Shown: one piece after another, positions 33,564-41,107 of the stretch
How the letters are laid out: each line of letters starts with the position of its first letter
Numbering within the stretch: the stretch's first letter is position 1
Assembly (NCBI GenBank): GCA_964571295.1
Contig: CAZNAO010000001.1
Location: 6,289 to 70,288, forward strand
DNA from: UBA922 sp964571295
GTDB lineage: Bacteria; Patescibacteriota; Patescibacteriia; Magasanikbacterales; UBA922
Direction: 5' to 3'
DNA: 64,000 nt
Position numbers and translations under genes: made by a program
Notes under the pieces: generated by a model
What the model saw: only the letters and a program-made list of their open reading frames with translations
Databases searched by the model: none
What the model was told of the DNA's origin: nothing

Positions 33564-34653
33564 GCTGCGGCTTATCGAGAACCTCCGGCGCGACGCTCTT
33601 TTCGGTCGTACCGGTAATCCGGACCACATCTTTATCGATTTTTCCGAGTTCTTTATAGGCCGTATTGAAATGATTCACGGTCGTCGACATGCTTGCGCCG
33701 AGCTTCTTCATATATTCCTCATATGCCTGGATATGCTTGCCGAGCATCTCCACATTCTTCTTGATCACCTTGGCGCCTTCTTCGATCTTCAGAGCCCGGA
33801 GACCCTGCAACACGGTCTGCAGATATGCGGCGAACGTAGTTGGTGACACGATGATCACTTTCCGTTCGTTGAATGCATAGTCGATCAGATTGCGCGTATT
33901 TACTTTCACAGCACCCACTTCATTAATCAGAAGATCGTAATAAATTGCTTCAGAAGGAATAAACATGAACGCGAATTCGAGCGTACCCGCATTCGGTTTG
34001 ATATATTTGCTCGTCTCATCAATTCGTTTCTTCAAATCGTTCTTGAACTCTTTCTCAAGCACATCACGGTTCGGTCCTTCTGGTTCATGGATCAGTCGCT
34101 CATAGTTATCAAGAGAAAATTTGGCGTCGACCGGAATCAGTCCGTCCTTGGTAAATATGGCGGCGTCAACCGTATCCCCGTCTTCGAATTGATATTGCAA
34201 TTTGAACGCGGTCGGCGGAAGCATATTCTCAAGAACCAGATTCAATCCTGCTTCACCCAGATTCCCACGCTGCTTCTGATGCTTCAATACTTTTTCGAGA
34301 TTACTCAATTGTGCTGAGAACCCGATCACTTGCTGATTGGTCTTGTCGAGGGTTGTCAGCTTTTCGGTAATATCTGTAATGATCTTTGAACTCTGTGCAA
34401 ATTGCGTCTGAATCGTCTGGTGCAGATGCTGCTGCCCGTCGCCGACGATTTTATAGGTTTCGGAAATTTTTACATCGATCGTTTTTTGGAGATCCTGCAG
34501 CTGTTGCTGGAACATGAGAAAAATTGCTTTTTCTTCTTCGGGATTTTCCTTCTTTGCTTGCGCAGCATCATTCATTTTTTTATACAGCATAAGTAGGGCA
34601 CCAAACATTGCGATAAGTAGCACGGCAAATAACATCAACAATCCTGTTTGCAT
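33553..34653 (-). CDS. rmuC: RmuC family protein
   Basis: 366 aa. N-terminal TM (LLMLFAVLLIAMFGALLML), coiled coil (FQQQLQDLQKTIDVKISE), then the RmuC nuclease-like domain: RGNLGEAGLNLVLENMLP, DAAIFTKDGLIPVDAKFSLDNYERL, EFAFMFIPSEAIYYDLL, VIIVSPTTFAAYLQTV. Restriction-endonuclease-fold family that limits recombination at inverted repeats. Confidence 0.92.
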   Translation of the reverse strand: MQTGLLMLFAVLLIAMFGALLMLYKKMNDAAQAKKENPEEEKAIFLMFQQQLQDLQKTIDVKISETYKIVGDGQQHLHQTIQTQFAQSSKIITDITEKLTTLDKTNQQVIGFSAQLSNLEKVLKHQKQRGNLGEAGLNLVLENMLPPTAFKLQYQFEDGDTVDAAIFTKDGLIPVDAKFSLDNYERLIHEPEGPNRDVLEKEFKNDLKKRIDETSKYIKPNAGTLEFAFMFIPSEAIYYDLLINEVGAVKVNTRNLIDYAFNERKVIIVSPTTFAAYLQTVLQGLRALKIEEGAKVIKKNVEMLGKHIQAYEEYMKKLGASMSTTVNHFNTAYKELGKIDKDVVRITGTTEKSVAPEVLDKPQLDN

Positions 34654-34664
34654 AGGTACATGTA

Positions 34665-34805
34665 TTAATCTTCGTTGGTGAATTCAGTATTCTTTTTTTC
34701 TTTGCCTTTTCCGAACCGGCCAAACAAAAAAGCTACCGCAGCCCCGCCCGCAACCCCCACAATGGCAATAAGTATTGATAACATGATATCCATAGTATTT
34801 TCCAT
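34665..34805 (-). CDS. Small single-TM protein preceding rmuC
   Basis: 46 aa: one TM (LSILIAIVGVAGGAAVAFLFG), then a basic-acidic tail RFGKGKEKKNTEFTNED. Starts ATG 34805; stop is 11 nt before the rmuC start, so the two are probably co-transcribed. The TM-Gly/Ala-rich pattern resembles the N-terminal anchor of RNase Y or RmuC proteins. Function unknown. Confidence 0.65.
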   Translation of the reverse strand: MENTMDIMLSILIAIVGVAGGAAVAFLFGRFGKGKEKKNTEFTNED

Positions 34806-34830
34806 AGTATCACAAATTCTTCATTATGTC

Positions 34831-34850
34831 ATTCCCGCGCATGCGGGAAT
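34831..34850. repeat. Palindromic ATTCCCGCGCATGCGGGAAT element
   Basis: Perfect 20-bp palindrome within GTC...CCAG context, similar to the dRS3-like ATTCCCGC...GCGGGAAT repeats seen dispersed in many bacteria. A longer relative lies at 38715-38758. Confidence 0.6.
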
Positions 34851-34980
34851 CCAGATAGAATTTAAAACAAAAAGACACCACAGCTGTGATGTACTCTTGA
34901 TTTGGGCGGAGTTGTTAGGCGACAACTCCGCGATGATGTTCTGTTTTACTTCCCTGCCAAGGAGAAGGAGCATAAATTGC

Positions 34981-35460
34981 TCAGATGTAGATGATCTTCC
35001 GCTTGCTACCGTTCACCCAGTACAGTAGCGGTCGTTCCTTATCACTGGGAATCTCCCAGCGCCCGACGAATTCGGGCGGAAGCGGTACCGTCGCCGCATA
35101 GTCCGACAAGAAACGAACTTTCGCATCTTCGTGCCCGACGCGGAATGCAACGAGCTCACCGCCTCGAAACGTCTTTCCGAGGAGTGCGAGGCGCTGTCCG
35201 GTATAGACATCGAAGGCGATACGCACCTCACCCTGGTAGATCTCCGGGATCTGCATGCAGACCCAGGTCTTCCATGATCCACGCCGATGCTTTCCGGCAC
35301 GGACGTTTTTGTTTCCCTCGTACCACAGCGCGTTTGAGACACCACGGAACCGAGGGTCCGGTCGACGGATGAAGCACCACCCGCTCGTAAAGAGACGCAT
35401 GAGCGCCTGCACGAACAGAGTCGAGAGCACCCACTGAAAGAATCGATTCTTCGTCATCAT
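34981..35460 (-). CDS. Orphan protein (cassette C)
   Basis: 159 aa. ATG 35460 is preceded by AAAAGGAGAA. N-terminal hydrophobic helix (FFQWVLSTLFVQALMRLF), then a basic beta-rich part (GSWKTWVCMQIPEIYQGEVRIAFDVYTGQRLALLG, LLYWVNGSKRKIIYI). Unrecognised. 42 nt behind cassette D, same strand, likely one transcript. A GCGGAGTTGT/ACAACTCCGC stem at 34909-34934 may end it. G/C-rich relative to rmuC. Confidence 0.7.
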   Translation of the reverse strand: MMTKNRFFQWVLSTLFVQALMRLFTSGWCFIRRPDPRFRGVSNALWYEGNKNVRAGKHRRGSWKTWVCMQIPEIYQGEVRIAFDVYTGQRLALLGKTFRGGELVAFRVGHEDAKVRFLSDYAATVPLPPEFVGRWEIPSDKERPLLYWVNGSKRKIIYI

Positions 35461-35502
35461 TTCTCCTTTTATCTAGAGCACCTCATGAAGGTTGCTGCGG
35501 TT

Positions 35503-36102
35503 TCAGTCTCGATGTGAGATTCTCGCCAGAGCACGATCGTCTCTCCTGTCCATTGAAGTGCGCCACCGCCGATACTTCGACGAGAGCGCAATCGCGAGGA
35601 GTAGAAAGACAATCCAGAGTGCGAGCATGATCAGATGTCCTTTCAATGCTCCGGCCCACCAAGCAAGAGCGATTGAGAGTACCCAGCCGATGGTGTAATC
35701 GAGCGGCACGCGACCGATCCACTTGACCGTCTGGTGCCACCAGATGTTCTCCTTCCGGAACCTACCCACTCCGTACGCCGGATTGAGCACGAACCAGAGG
35801 AAGTCCCACACTGGACACCACGCGAAGTACATCGCGAGCGTCCTGAGTTCGGCTTCGAGCGACCACTCGACCATGCCCGCGAACGGGAGATGAAAAAGTG
35901 TGGGCACGAAGACAAACATGAGCGCGTGGTAGCCAGTCAGCGGTCGGCCACCCATGAGCATACCGTAAAACTTTGCCGAGAAGCCACGGGTACGATACCA
36001 CGTGGGCAATTTCTCCGCCCAGCCGTACCGACCCTCGACCTCGATTTCGATCATAGCGATCAAAACCGCCAGAATGAAATAAAACACTGCGGTCCCGAAC
36101 AT
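35503..36102 (-). CDS. Orphan multi-TM membrane protein (cassette D)
   Basis: 199 aa from ATG 36102 (MFGTAVFYFILAVL), eight nt after GGAGG; the longer frame reaches into the promoter. About five TM segments. Conserved-looking motif EIEVEGRYGWAEKLPTWYR after TM1, then YHALMFVFVPTLFHLPF, CPVWDFLWFVLNPAYGVGRF, IWWHQTVKWIGRVPLDYTIG. The GWAEKLPTW pattern looks like a real family motif, but I cannot name it. The gene has a near-consensus promoter. Confidence 0.75.
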   Translation of the reverse strand: MFGTAVFYFILAVLIAMIEIEVEGRYGWAEKLPTWYRTRGFSAKFYGMLMGGRPLTGYHALMFVFVPTLFHLPFAGMVEWSLEAELRTLAMYFAWCPVWDFLWFVLNPAYGVGRFRKENIWWHQTVKWIGRVPLDYTIGWVLSIALAWWAGALKGHLIMLALWIVFLLLAIALSSKYRRWRTSMDRRDDRALARISHRD

Positions 36103-36127
36103 ACACCCTCCTTGATTGGGACCACAT

Positions 36128-36156
36128 ACTATACCACAATATACAGAAAAAGTCAA
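36128..36156 (-). promoter_or_regulatory. Promoter of cassettes D-C
   Basis: TTGACT, 17 nt, TATAGT on minus. Divergent from the TrmB-like gene promoter about 40 bp away. Confidence 0.85.
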
Positions 36157-36194
36157 TCCACCCTTCGGCATCTGTCTATCCTGACTTAATCATG

Positions 36195-36223
36195 TTGTAA
36201 ATTTAAATTTACTATGTTATACT
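36195..36223 (+). promoter_or_regulatory. TrmB-like gene promoter with operator 1
   Basis: TTGTAA, 17 nt, TATACT. A perfect 16-bp palindrome GTAAATTTAAATTTAC (36197-36212) overlaps the -35 and spacer. Confidence 0.8.
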
Positions 36224-36246
36224 CTATTTATGCTTAAAAAATATCT

Positions 36247-36268
36247 ATTGTAAATATAAATTTACAAT
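36247..36268 (+). promoter_or_regulatory. Operator 2 of the TrmB-like gene
   Basis: TTGTAAATATAAATTTACAA: the same GTAAAT-N4-ATTTAC site, ending one base before the start codon. Binding here would block translation start or elongation of the transcript. Confidence 0.75.
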
Positions 36269-36269
36269 T

Positions 36270-37016
36270 ATGGTTGAAGTGAGTGAACTCAAAGCGCTCG
36301 GGCTCAGTGAAACTGAAGCGAAGACCTATCTCGCACTTCTTGAACTCGGTTCTGGATCTGTTGCTTCGATTACCCACCGCGCCGAGATCACTCGCACCCT
36401 TGGGTATCACTCACTTGATCGGCTGATCGAACTAGGGCTCGTTGGGCAAAAAAGTAATACACATCCTGCAGAGTTTCACGTGAAACATCCGAAAAAAATA
36501 TTTGATTACCTTGAAAAAGAGAAAACAACCTGGATAACGCGTATTGAGTACGCTAGAAATCTCTTGCCAAAACTTGAGTCCTCATATACAATGCTCCAGC
36601 ACCCTTTTCTTTCACAACACATTGGAAAAGACCGGGTTTTGGAATTGTATAGAACATTGTATACAAATAATACTTCACTGATTTCTCTCTTTAACCCGAC
36701 CTTCAGTGACCCCGAGCTCCTTGGTGAGCTTTCTGAAATCAAAACAATCGGGTACAAAGATACACACTTCTGCTGCGTCTTTGACACGCCAGAAGCCCGA
36801 CAAGCAGTTTCTACTATTCAAAATCAGATGCTTTTCCATTGGATAAACACTTCAAATGTACACATAGATGTATACAAAAGTATTGAAACGATAGTTGCAA
36901 ACGACACGCTCTACACACTTAGTACCAAAAACGGTGAGTTATACATGGATTGCATTACTCATGAAGCTACGGTAAGCGGAATGTACAGACTATTGTATAC
37001 ATTAATACATATATAA
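36270..37016 (+). CDS. TrmB-like transcriptional regulator
   Basis: 248 aa. N-terminal winged helix typical of TrmB (LKALGLSETEAKTYLALLELGSGSVASITHRAEI, then LDRLIELGLVGQ), a coiled segment (KTTWITRIEYARNLLPKLE), and a C-terminal effector domain. No SD; leader about 40 nt. Two copies of one palindrome at its promoter imply autoregulation by a dimer. A parS-like site lies inside the gene. Possible other target: the divergent cassette D promoter. Confidence 0.85.
   Translation: MVEVSELKALGLSETEAKTYLALLELGSGSVASITHRAEITRTLGYHSLDRLIELGLVGQKSNTHPAEFHVKHPKKIFDYLEKEKTTWITRIEYARNLLPKLESSYTMLQHPFLSQHIGKDRVLELYRTLYTNNTSLISLFNPTFSDPELLGELSEIKTIGYKDTHFCCVFDTPEARQAVSTIQNQMLFHWINTSNVHIDVYKSIETIVANDTLYTLSTKNGELYMDCITHEATVSGMYRLLYTLIHI
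36472..36487. other. parS-like site 1
   Basis: AGTTTCACGTGAAACA differs from the parS palindrome TGTTTCACGTGAAACA at the first base only. Inside the TrmB-like gene. Confidence 0.65.
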
Positions 37017-37018
37017 AA

Positions 37019-37038
37019 CCTGTTTCATGTGAAACAGG
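37019..37038. other. parS-like site 2
   Basis: CCTGTTTCATGTGAAACAGG: the 16-bp parS consensus with one change (C to T at the centre), extended by two further paired bases each side. It could double as a hairpin behind the regulator gene. Confidence 0.65.
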
Positions 37039-37057
37039 GTGAAAAAACTTTTATTGA

Positions 37058-37129
37058 GTCCCCGTAGTTCAATGGATAGAATAGGACACTCCTAACGTCC
37101 TGATACAGGTTCGATTCCTGTCGGGGATA
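37058..37129 (+). tRNA. tRNA-Arg (CCT)
   Basis: Cloverleaf with acceptor GTCCCCG/CGGGGAT, anticodon loop CTCCTAA and T-arm ACAGG-TTCGATT-CCTGT. The base pair closing the anticodon loop is an A-C mismatch. CCA is not encoded. Confidence 0.92.
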
Positions 37130-37165
37130 CATAGTAGGGCACTGGTTGGATAATTAACAGACTTA

Positions 37166-37189
37166 AAAATCCCTTACTAAGGGATTTTA
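37166..37189 (+). terminator. tRNA-Arg terminator
   Basis: AAATCCCTT-ACT-AAGGGATTT followed by TATTTGT. Bases 37190-37304 hold nothing recognisable. Confidence 0.8.
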
Positions 37190-37304
37190 TTTGTACTTAA
37201 TGCACTTGGTTTATTAGTGATTCCTACCTTTAACCAAGGCATGCACACGTAAATAAATATTGTACGACGCTTATTTTTATTTTAAACTAGCAAATTTTAT
37301 AACA

Positions 37305-37326
37305 TAGGGGGAGTTTGATCTCCCCC
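37305..37326 (-). terminator. Hairpin ending cassette E
   Basis: GGGGGAG/CTCCCCC stem just beyond the stop of the zinc-ribbon ORF; the T-run on minus is weak. Confidence 0.5.
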
Positions 37327-37332
37327 GTTGCC

Positions 37333-37485
37333 CTAGTCTACCCTTCCTTGCACCCGTTCCTGGGCTTCCTTCTCCTCACAGGGTTTGCACACCTCCACTT
37401 CGCGATCTTCGAGTGGTCGCTTCTCATGAAGCGTACTCGCCCTGCATTCAGGACACCACTTCCATGTTCCTTTGCCGTGCACCAT
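37333..37485 (-). CDS. Orphan 50-aa zinc-ribbon protein (cassette E)
   Basis: ATG 37485 with AAGGAG nine nt upstream. Peptide begins MVHGKGTWKWCPECRAST and has a second pair VCKPCEEK: C-P-E-C ... C-K-P-C spaced by 18 residues, a plausible zinc ribbon. The C-terminal third is Lys/Glu/Arg-rich. G/C-rich like the other cassettes. Confidence 0.65.
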   Translation of the reverse strand: MVHGKGTWKWCPECRASTLHEKRPLEDREVEVCKPCEEKEAQERVQGRVD

Positions 37486-37630
37486 GTCACACTCTCCTTG
37501 TCACCCGACCCCTTTCGGGCATTGTTTCGGGTATAGAGTATCATTTTTACTGGGCCCAAACAATCTTTCCACCCAGACATTGATTTTATCTGGTTTTTCT
37601 GATACACTCTGCTACACATTATTGCGTACT

Positions 37631-38704
37631 ATGCTCTCAATCGGAATTGTCGGACTCCCTAATGTCGGGAAATCGACCCTTTTCAATGCGCTGACCAAAA
37701 GCAAGCAAGCAGAGGCTGCGAATTATCCCTTCTGCACCATCGAACCCAATGTCGGTGTCGTTGAGGTACCTGATCCGCGTCTCGCTCCGCTATCTACCAC
37801 CTCAAAGTCACAAAAGATCATCCCGGCTGCAATCCAATTTGTGGATATTGCCGGTATTGTCAAAGGAGCGTCAGAAGGAGAAGGATTGGGAAATAAATTT
37901 CTCACTCATATCCGTGAAGCTGATGCGATCGTACAAGTTGTCCGCGCATTTGAAGACGGCAATATTATTCATGTGGCAGGGCGTGTGGATCCCAAAGACG
38001 ATAGTGATGTAATCAATCTCGAACTTGCACTGGCCGATCTTGCGACTGTCTCAAAACGATTGGAAAAAACCAAACGGGATGCAAAAGGAGCTGCTGCCAA
38101 AGGAAAAGAAATTGAGATTTCAGTACTTGAACGATTGAACAGTCAGCTAAGTTCCGGAAAAGCAACTCGCGAGCTCGAATTCAATGACGAGGAAAAACTG
38201 ATTGTACGCGATTTGCACCTACTCACCATGAAACCGATGATGTACGTAGTAAACGTAGCAGAATCATTGATAGGAAAAACTGATTTCACTCCTATCTTTG
38301 GATCAATTCCTTATGTAGAAATCAGTGCAAAAATCGAAGCGGAAATTGCGGAACTTTCTCCTGAAGACGCCAAGATGTTTATGGAAGATTTGGGAATAAC
38401 AGAAACTGGACTCGATCGATTGATTGTTGCTGGTTACAAATTGCTCAACCTTATCACCTACTTTACTTCAGGTGAACAAGAAACCCGAGCATGGACCGTA
38501 ACCAAAGGCACCCTCGGTCCAGAAGCCGCAGGAGTCATTCACACTGATTTTATCAAAGGATATATCAAGGCTGATGTGGCGAGCGTCGCCGACTTCGTCG
38601 AACTTGGCGGCTGGCCTGGAGTCAAGGAAAAAGGAAAGATGCAATTGGTCGGAAAAGACTATGAAGTGAAGGATGGCGACGTATGTTATTTTCATATTGC
38701 ATAA
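37631..38704 (+). CDS. ychF: Redox-regulated ATPase/GTPase YchF
   Basis: 357 aa from ATG 37631 (MLSIGIVGLPNVGKST); the frame upstream crosses cassette E. G1 GLPNVGKST, G3 region FVDIAGIVKGASEGEGLGNKFL, and NVAES where most GTPases have NKxD, as usual for the ATP-preferring YchF. C-terminal TGS domain (LITYFTSGEQETRAWTVTKGTLG, VAELG-type ending KDGDVCYFHIA). Binds ribosomes. Confidence 0.95.
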   Translation: MLSIGIVGLPNVGKSTLFNALTKSKQAEAANYPFCTIEPNVGVVEVPDPRLAPLSTTSKSQKIIPAAIQFVDIAGIVKGASEGEGLGNKFLTHIREADAIVQVVRAFEDGNIIHVAGRVDPKDDSDVINLELALADLATVSKRLEKTKRDAKGAAAKGKEIEISVLERLNSQLSSGKATRELEFNDEEKLIVRDLHLLTMKPMMYVVNVAESLIGKTDFTPIFGSIPYVEISAKIEAEIAELSPEDAKMFMEDLGITETGLDRLIVAGYKLLNLITYFTSGEQETRAWTVTKGTLGPEAAGVIHTDFIKGYIKADVASVADFVELGGWPGVKEKGKMQLVGKDYEVKDGDVCYFHIA

Positions 38705-38714
38705 CTTCCTCCGT

Positions 38715-38758
38715 GATTCCCGCACCTGCTTACGCGAGTGCAGACTCCAACGGGAATC
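38715..38758. repeat. GATTCCCG...CGGGAATC hairpin repeat
   Basis: Eight-bp inverted ends around 28 nt. A second ATCCCCG...CGGGGAT hairpin follows at about 38777-38821. Likely relatives of the palindrome at 34831. Confidence 0.5.
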
Positions 38759-38830
38759 TGAAGTTGTAGATAAAAAAATCCCCGCCCCCCGATCATGTCG
38801 AGAACAAATTTCACGGGGATGACGAAATAA

Positions 38831-38853
38831 AAATCCGCCTTATGGCGGTTTTA
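38831..38853 (+). terminator. Terminator downstream of ychF
   Basis: CCGCC-TTAT-GGCGG followed by TTTTAT. Confidence 0.75.
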
Positions 38854-38985
38854 TGTTACCTTTCGCTCTCTTTACACTACACTTTCAGAGCTCATCAGTA
38901 CCGATTATATCGGCAGAGGTACGCCGTTGTTGAGAGGTACGGCTAACCTCTCTCCATTTTACGAAACGGAGACAAAACTTCACTT

Positions 38986-39336
38986 TCAGCCCACCTGCTC
39001 CTGCGCCTCCTTGATGACCTTGTCCAGGTTCAGCTGATCTTGATACTGCCGCGCAACCTCTCTGAGGAGGTCAGGCAGCTGGTCGAGCATGAGGACGAGA
39101 TCCCGGATATCTTCCTCCGAGAGCGGCTTCACCGAGCGATGAATACCGCGCCCCTCGGAATACTTCACGTATCCCGCTTCTTCGCTCCCGACCTGGACCT
39201 CCCAGGCTAGACCAGGGCACTTGTCCCTGATCGTCTCAGAGAGATGCGCGATCTTCTCGACCAAGTATGCTTTTTTGTCTTTCTTTCCTTCCACGCCCAT
39301 TCTCCTTCGCGGTTCATAATCCGCGTTGTCATGCAC
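38986..39336 (-). CDS. Orphan helical protein (cassette F)
   Basis: 116 aa with GTG 39336, or 104 aa from ATG 39300 (MGVEGKKDKKAYLVEKI). Charged, all-helical look: KIAHLSETIRDKCPGLAWEVQVG, LSEEDIRDLVLMLDQLPDLLREVARQYQDQ. Unrecognised. Promoter TTGTCA-N17-ATTAGT (39358-39386). A GAGAGGT/ACCTCTC hairpin about 30-50 nt beyond the stop may terminate it. It occupies the place after yidD where many bacteria have yidC. Confidence 0.65.
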   Translation of the reverse strand: MHDNADYEPRRRMGVEGKKDKKAYLVEKIAHLSETIRDKCPGLAWEVQVGSEEAGYVKYSEGRGIHRSVKPLSEEDIRDLVLMLDQLPDLLREVARQYQDQLNLDKVIKEAQEQVG

Positions 39337-39386
39337 ACCAGTGTATATACTATGGATACTAATAGCCGCACTGGCATGTATGACAA

Positions 39387-39414
39387 AATAACTTGTTCAA
39401 AAGAACAAGTTATT
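39387..39414 (-). terminator. yidD operon terminator
   Basis: Perfect 12-bp stem AATAACTTGTTC/GAACAAGTTATT with a four-base loop, then TTTTGTC on minus. Confidence 0.85.
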
Positions 39415-39436
39415 TAATACTATTTTCCTCTTCCTG

Positions 39437-39697
39437 TCAAGGCATGTCTATTCCGCCTTTTGACCACGGATTACACCGCATTATCCGCCATATCATCTTC
39501 GGAACACCGCGGATCACCCCGTATTTTTCAACTACCTGATACCCATATTCACTACATGTGGGATGAAATCTGCAATATCCGTATGGAAATTTCGCTTTCA
39601 GGGGACCATGATCCGGCGACACGGTTTTTTGATATACCCGGATAATAAAGAGTATTGTTTTCTTGGGAATAGAAACAAGAAGGCGAATAAATTGCAT
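39437..39697 (-). CDS. yidD: Membrane protein insertion efficiency factor YidD
   Basis: 86 aa. Family sequence: IRVYQKTVSPDHGP, PYGYCRFHPTCSEYGYQVVEKYG, RIMRCNPWSKGGID. Amphipathic N-terminal helix. Helps YidC-dependent membrane insertion. Third gene of rpmH-rnpA-yidD. Confidence 0.95.
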   Translation of the reverse strand: MQFIRLLVSIPKKTILFIIRVYQKTVSPDHGPLKAKFPYGYCRFHPTCSEYGYQVVEKYGVIRGVPKMIWRIMRCNPWSKGGIDMP

Positions 39698-39727
39698 ATT
39701 ATCGCTTGGTTGAAAGAAAAAATAACA

Positions 39728-40105
39728 TTATACCAATAAGCGTGCTTTTTTGAGTATTGATTCAATATCTGCACTAATTGTAGCAAAATCTGCACTGAAT
39801 AGTTTTGGAGTGGAGAGGAATGCAATAACATGTCCCTCACGAATCCGCCCATCTTTAAGAAGCAGTCGTACCACTTCACGCATCTGCCGCTTCACCCGAT
39901 TGCGCCCTACGGCCTTCTTTTCATGTTTTACGCTCGCGACAAACCCGATCTTCAGATCAGTGTCCGTGTACCCTCGTTTGGGATACTTATCAGGATCGAT
40001 CTTCCAGATTTTTGCATTTACTACTTTGCCTACAATAAAACGCCCTTCGGCAAAGAGGATTTCAAAATCTTTCATTCGGGTCAATCTGAATTCATGTGGA
40101 AGCAT
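39728..40105 (-). CDS. rnpA: Ribonuclease P protein component
   Basis: 125 aa from ATG 40105 (MLPHEFRLTRMKDF), the usual family start; a GTG eight codons earlier is less likely. RNR motif AVGRNRVKRQMREVVRL intact. Assists the catalytic RNA in tRNA 5' maturation; the RNA gene is not in the window. Confidence 0.94.
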   Translation of the reverse strand: MLPHEFRLTRMKDFEILFAEGRFIVGKVVNAKIWKIDPDKYPKRGYTDTDLKIGFVASVKHEKKAVGRNRVKRQMREVVRLLLKDGRIREGHVIAFLSTPKLFSADFATISADIESILKKARLLV

Positions 40106-40200
40106 ACATTGCTTGAGGGGACTGATCACGACGGATCAGCCCCCTTTCGTATTGCGTATGCTCCTCCTTTGCAGCACACGCATTTCATAGTATAAACAAC

Positions 40201-40228
40201 AACCCCGCTCTTAGGGAAGAGCGGGGTT
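40201..40228 (-). terminator. Attenuating terminator between rpmH and rnpA
   Basis: AACCCCGCTCTT-AGGG-AAGAGCGGGGTT, followed on minus by GTTGTTTAT. Should lower rnpA output relative to rpmH. Confidence 0.8.
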
Positions 40229-40233
40229 TATTT

Positions 40234-40410
40234 TTATCGGGTTTTTCTGGTTCGCTTTCCGCGTTTCTCATCGCTTACGGTCAGGCGTTTGCGACCCTTG
40301 TTTCGTCGACGCTTCAATACGTCGCGGCCATTTTTGGTTTTCATTTTTTTTCTAAAACCATGAGTTTTTGCTCGTTTTCGTTTTTTTGGCTGATATTTGC
40401 GCTTAGGCAT
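40234..40410 (-). CDS. rpmH: 50S ribosomal protein bL34 with C-terminal extension
   Basis: 58 aa. L34 core MPKRKYQPKKRKRAKTHGF, MKTKNGRDVLKRRRNKGRKRLTVS, then about 12 extra basic residues (DEKRGKRTRKTR) beyond the usual 44-46. Start ATG 40410 behind a consensus promoter and CTAAAGGAGC. Confidence 0.95.
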   Translation of the reverse strand: MPKRKYQPKKRKRAKTHGFRKKMKTKNGRDVLKRRRNKGRKRLTVSDEKRGKRTRKTR

Positions 40411-40446
40411 ATAACAAATGCTCCTTTAGAGGTTACTAATATAGAT

Positions 40447-40475
40447 ACTATACACTATTTTATGCGTTTTGTCAA
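40447..40475 (-). promoter_or_regulatory. rpmH promoter
   Basis: TTGACA, 17 nt, TATAGT on minus. Confidence 0.88.
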
Positions 40476-40502
40476 GAAAAAACAGTAATTTTAGTGAATT
40501 TG

Positions 40503-40561
40503 GAAGACCTCGCACCACCAACTTCCTTTCTTTACAAAGGAAGAGTTGATGCGAGATCTTC
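40503..40561 (-). terminator. Long hairpin ending cassette G
   Basis: AAGACCTCGCACCACCAACT pairs imperfectly with the region ending GATGCGAGATCTT, with an inner CTTCCTTT/AAAGGAAG stem. Confidence 0.7.
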
Positions 40562-40579
40562 AGTGCAGATGTAGCAGGT

Positions 40580-40867
40580 TCAGCCGATGTGGCTGTACCC
40601 GTAGCGGTCCTGCGGGTTGCCGTCCTTCAGGTGGAAGTGCAGCACGCCGTGGGAACGCGGATCGATCCTGATCGCGTGGTGCGGGATGATCATCTCACCC
40701 TCGACCTTACCGAAGACCATCTGCTTGGTCCTCGACTTGTTGAAGACAGTGCACTTGCCGCTCGCGTCGACACGGCACTCGATCTGCCCACTCACGTGAA
40801 CGACCTGCTTGGTACGCTTGCTGCCCCCCCGACGAGGTGGGAACTTGATCTTCTGCGGTTGCGTCAT
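40580..40867 (-). CDS. Orphan basic beta-rich protein (cassette G)
   Basis: 95 aa. N-terminus is Lys/Arg-rich (MTQPQKIKFPPRRGGSKRTK), then VVHVSGQIECRVDASGKCTVF and MIIPHHAIRIDPRSHGVLHFHL. Unrecognised. G/C-rich. Own promoter, GAGG nine nt before ATG, and own long hairpin terminator. Sits between rpmH and dnaA, a gap that is usually empty or regulatory. Confidence 0.7.
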   Translation of the reverse strand: MTQPQKIKFPPRRGGSKRTKQVVHVSGQIECRVDASGKCTVFNKSRTKQMVFGKVEGEMIIPHHAIRIDPRSHGVLHFHLKDGNPQDRYGYSHIG

Positions 40868-40935
40868 GACGGTTTTCCTCGCTATTCTGCAGTGCGCATC
40901 TATGGAACCACCCGGCTCACACAGAGGTGCACACT

Positions 40936-40964
40936 AGTAAACATGAAAATCGCCTAGTTGTCAA
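40936..40964 (-). promoter_or_regulatory. Cassette G promoter
   Basis: TTGACA, 17 nt, TTTACT on minus. Confidence 0.78.
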
Positions 40965-40999
40965 TAATACTTGTTTGCAAAGATTCTGTTTTTCCTTTA

Positions 41000-41028
41000 T
41001 TATCCACACCATCCACAGGTAATCCACA
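41000..41028 (+). promoter_or_regulatory. DnaA boxes upstream of dnaA
   Basis: Consensus box TTATCCACA at 41000-41008 and two relaxed repeats, CCATCCACA (41009-41017) and TAATCCACA (41020-41028), all in the same direction. Suitable for dnaA autoregulation or as part of a bipartite origin. Confidence 0.8.
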
Positions 41029-41107
41029 CTCTGTACACTTCTTACCTGCCCTCATGAATATTTACCATATTCAAACTGTGTTACAATGTACCCCATAACC
41101 GAACTCT

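Noticed and set aside
37338..37619. 93-aa minus-strand ORF
   Set aside because: Out of frame with the SD-supported 50-aa zinc-ribbon ORF and covers the promoter region of ychF.
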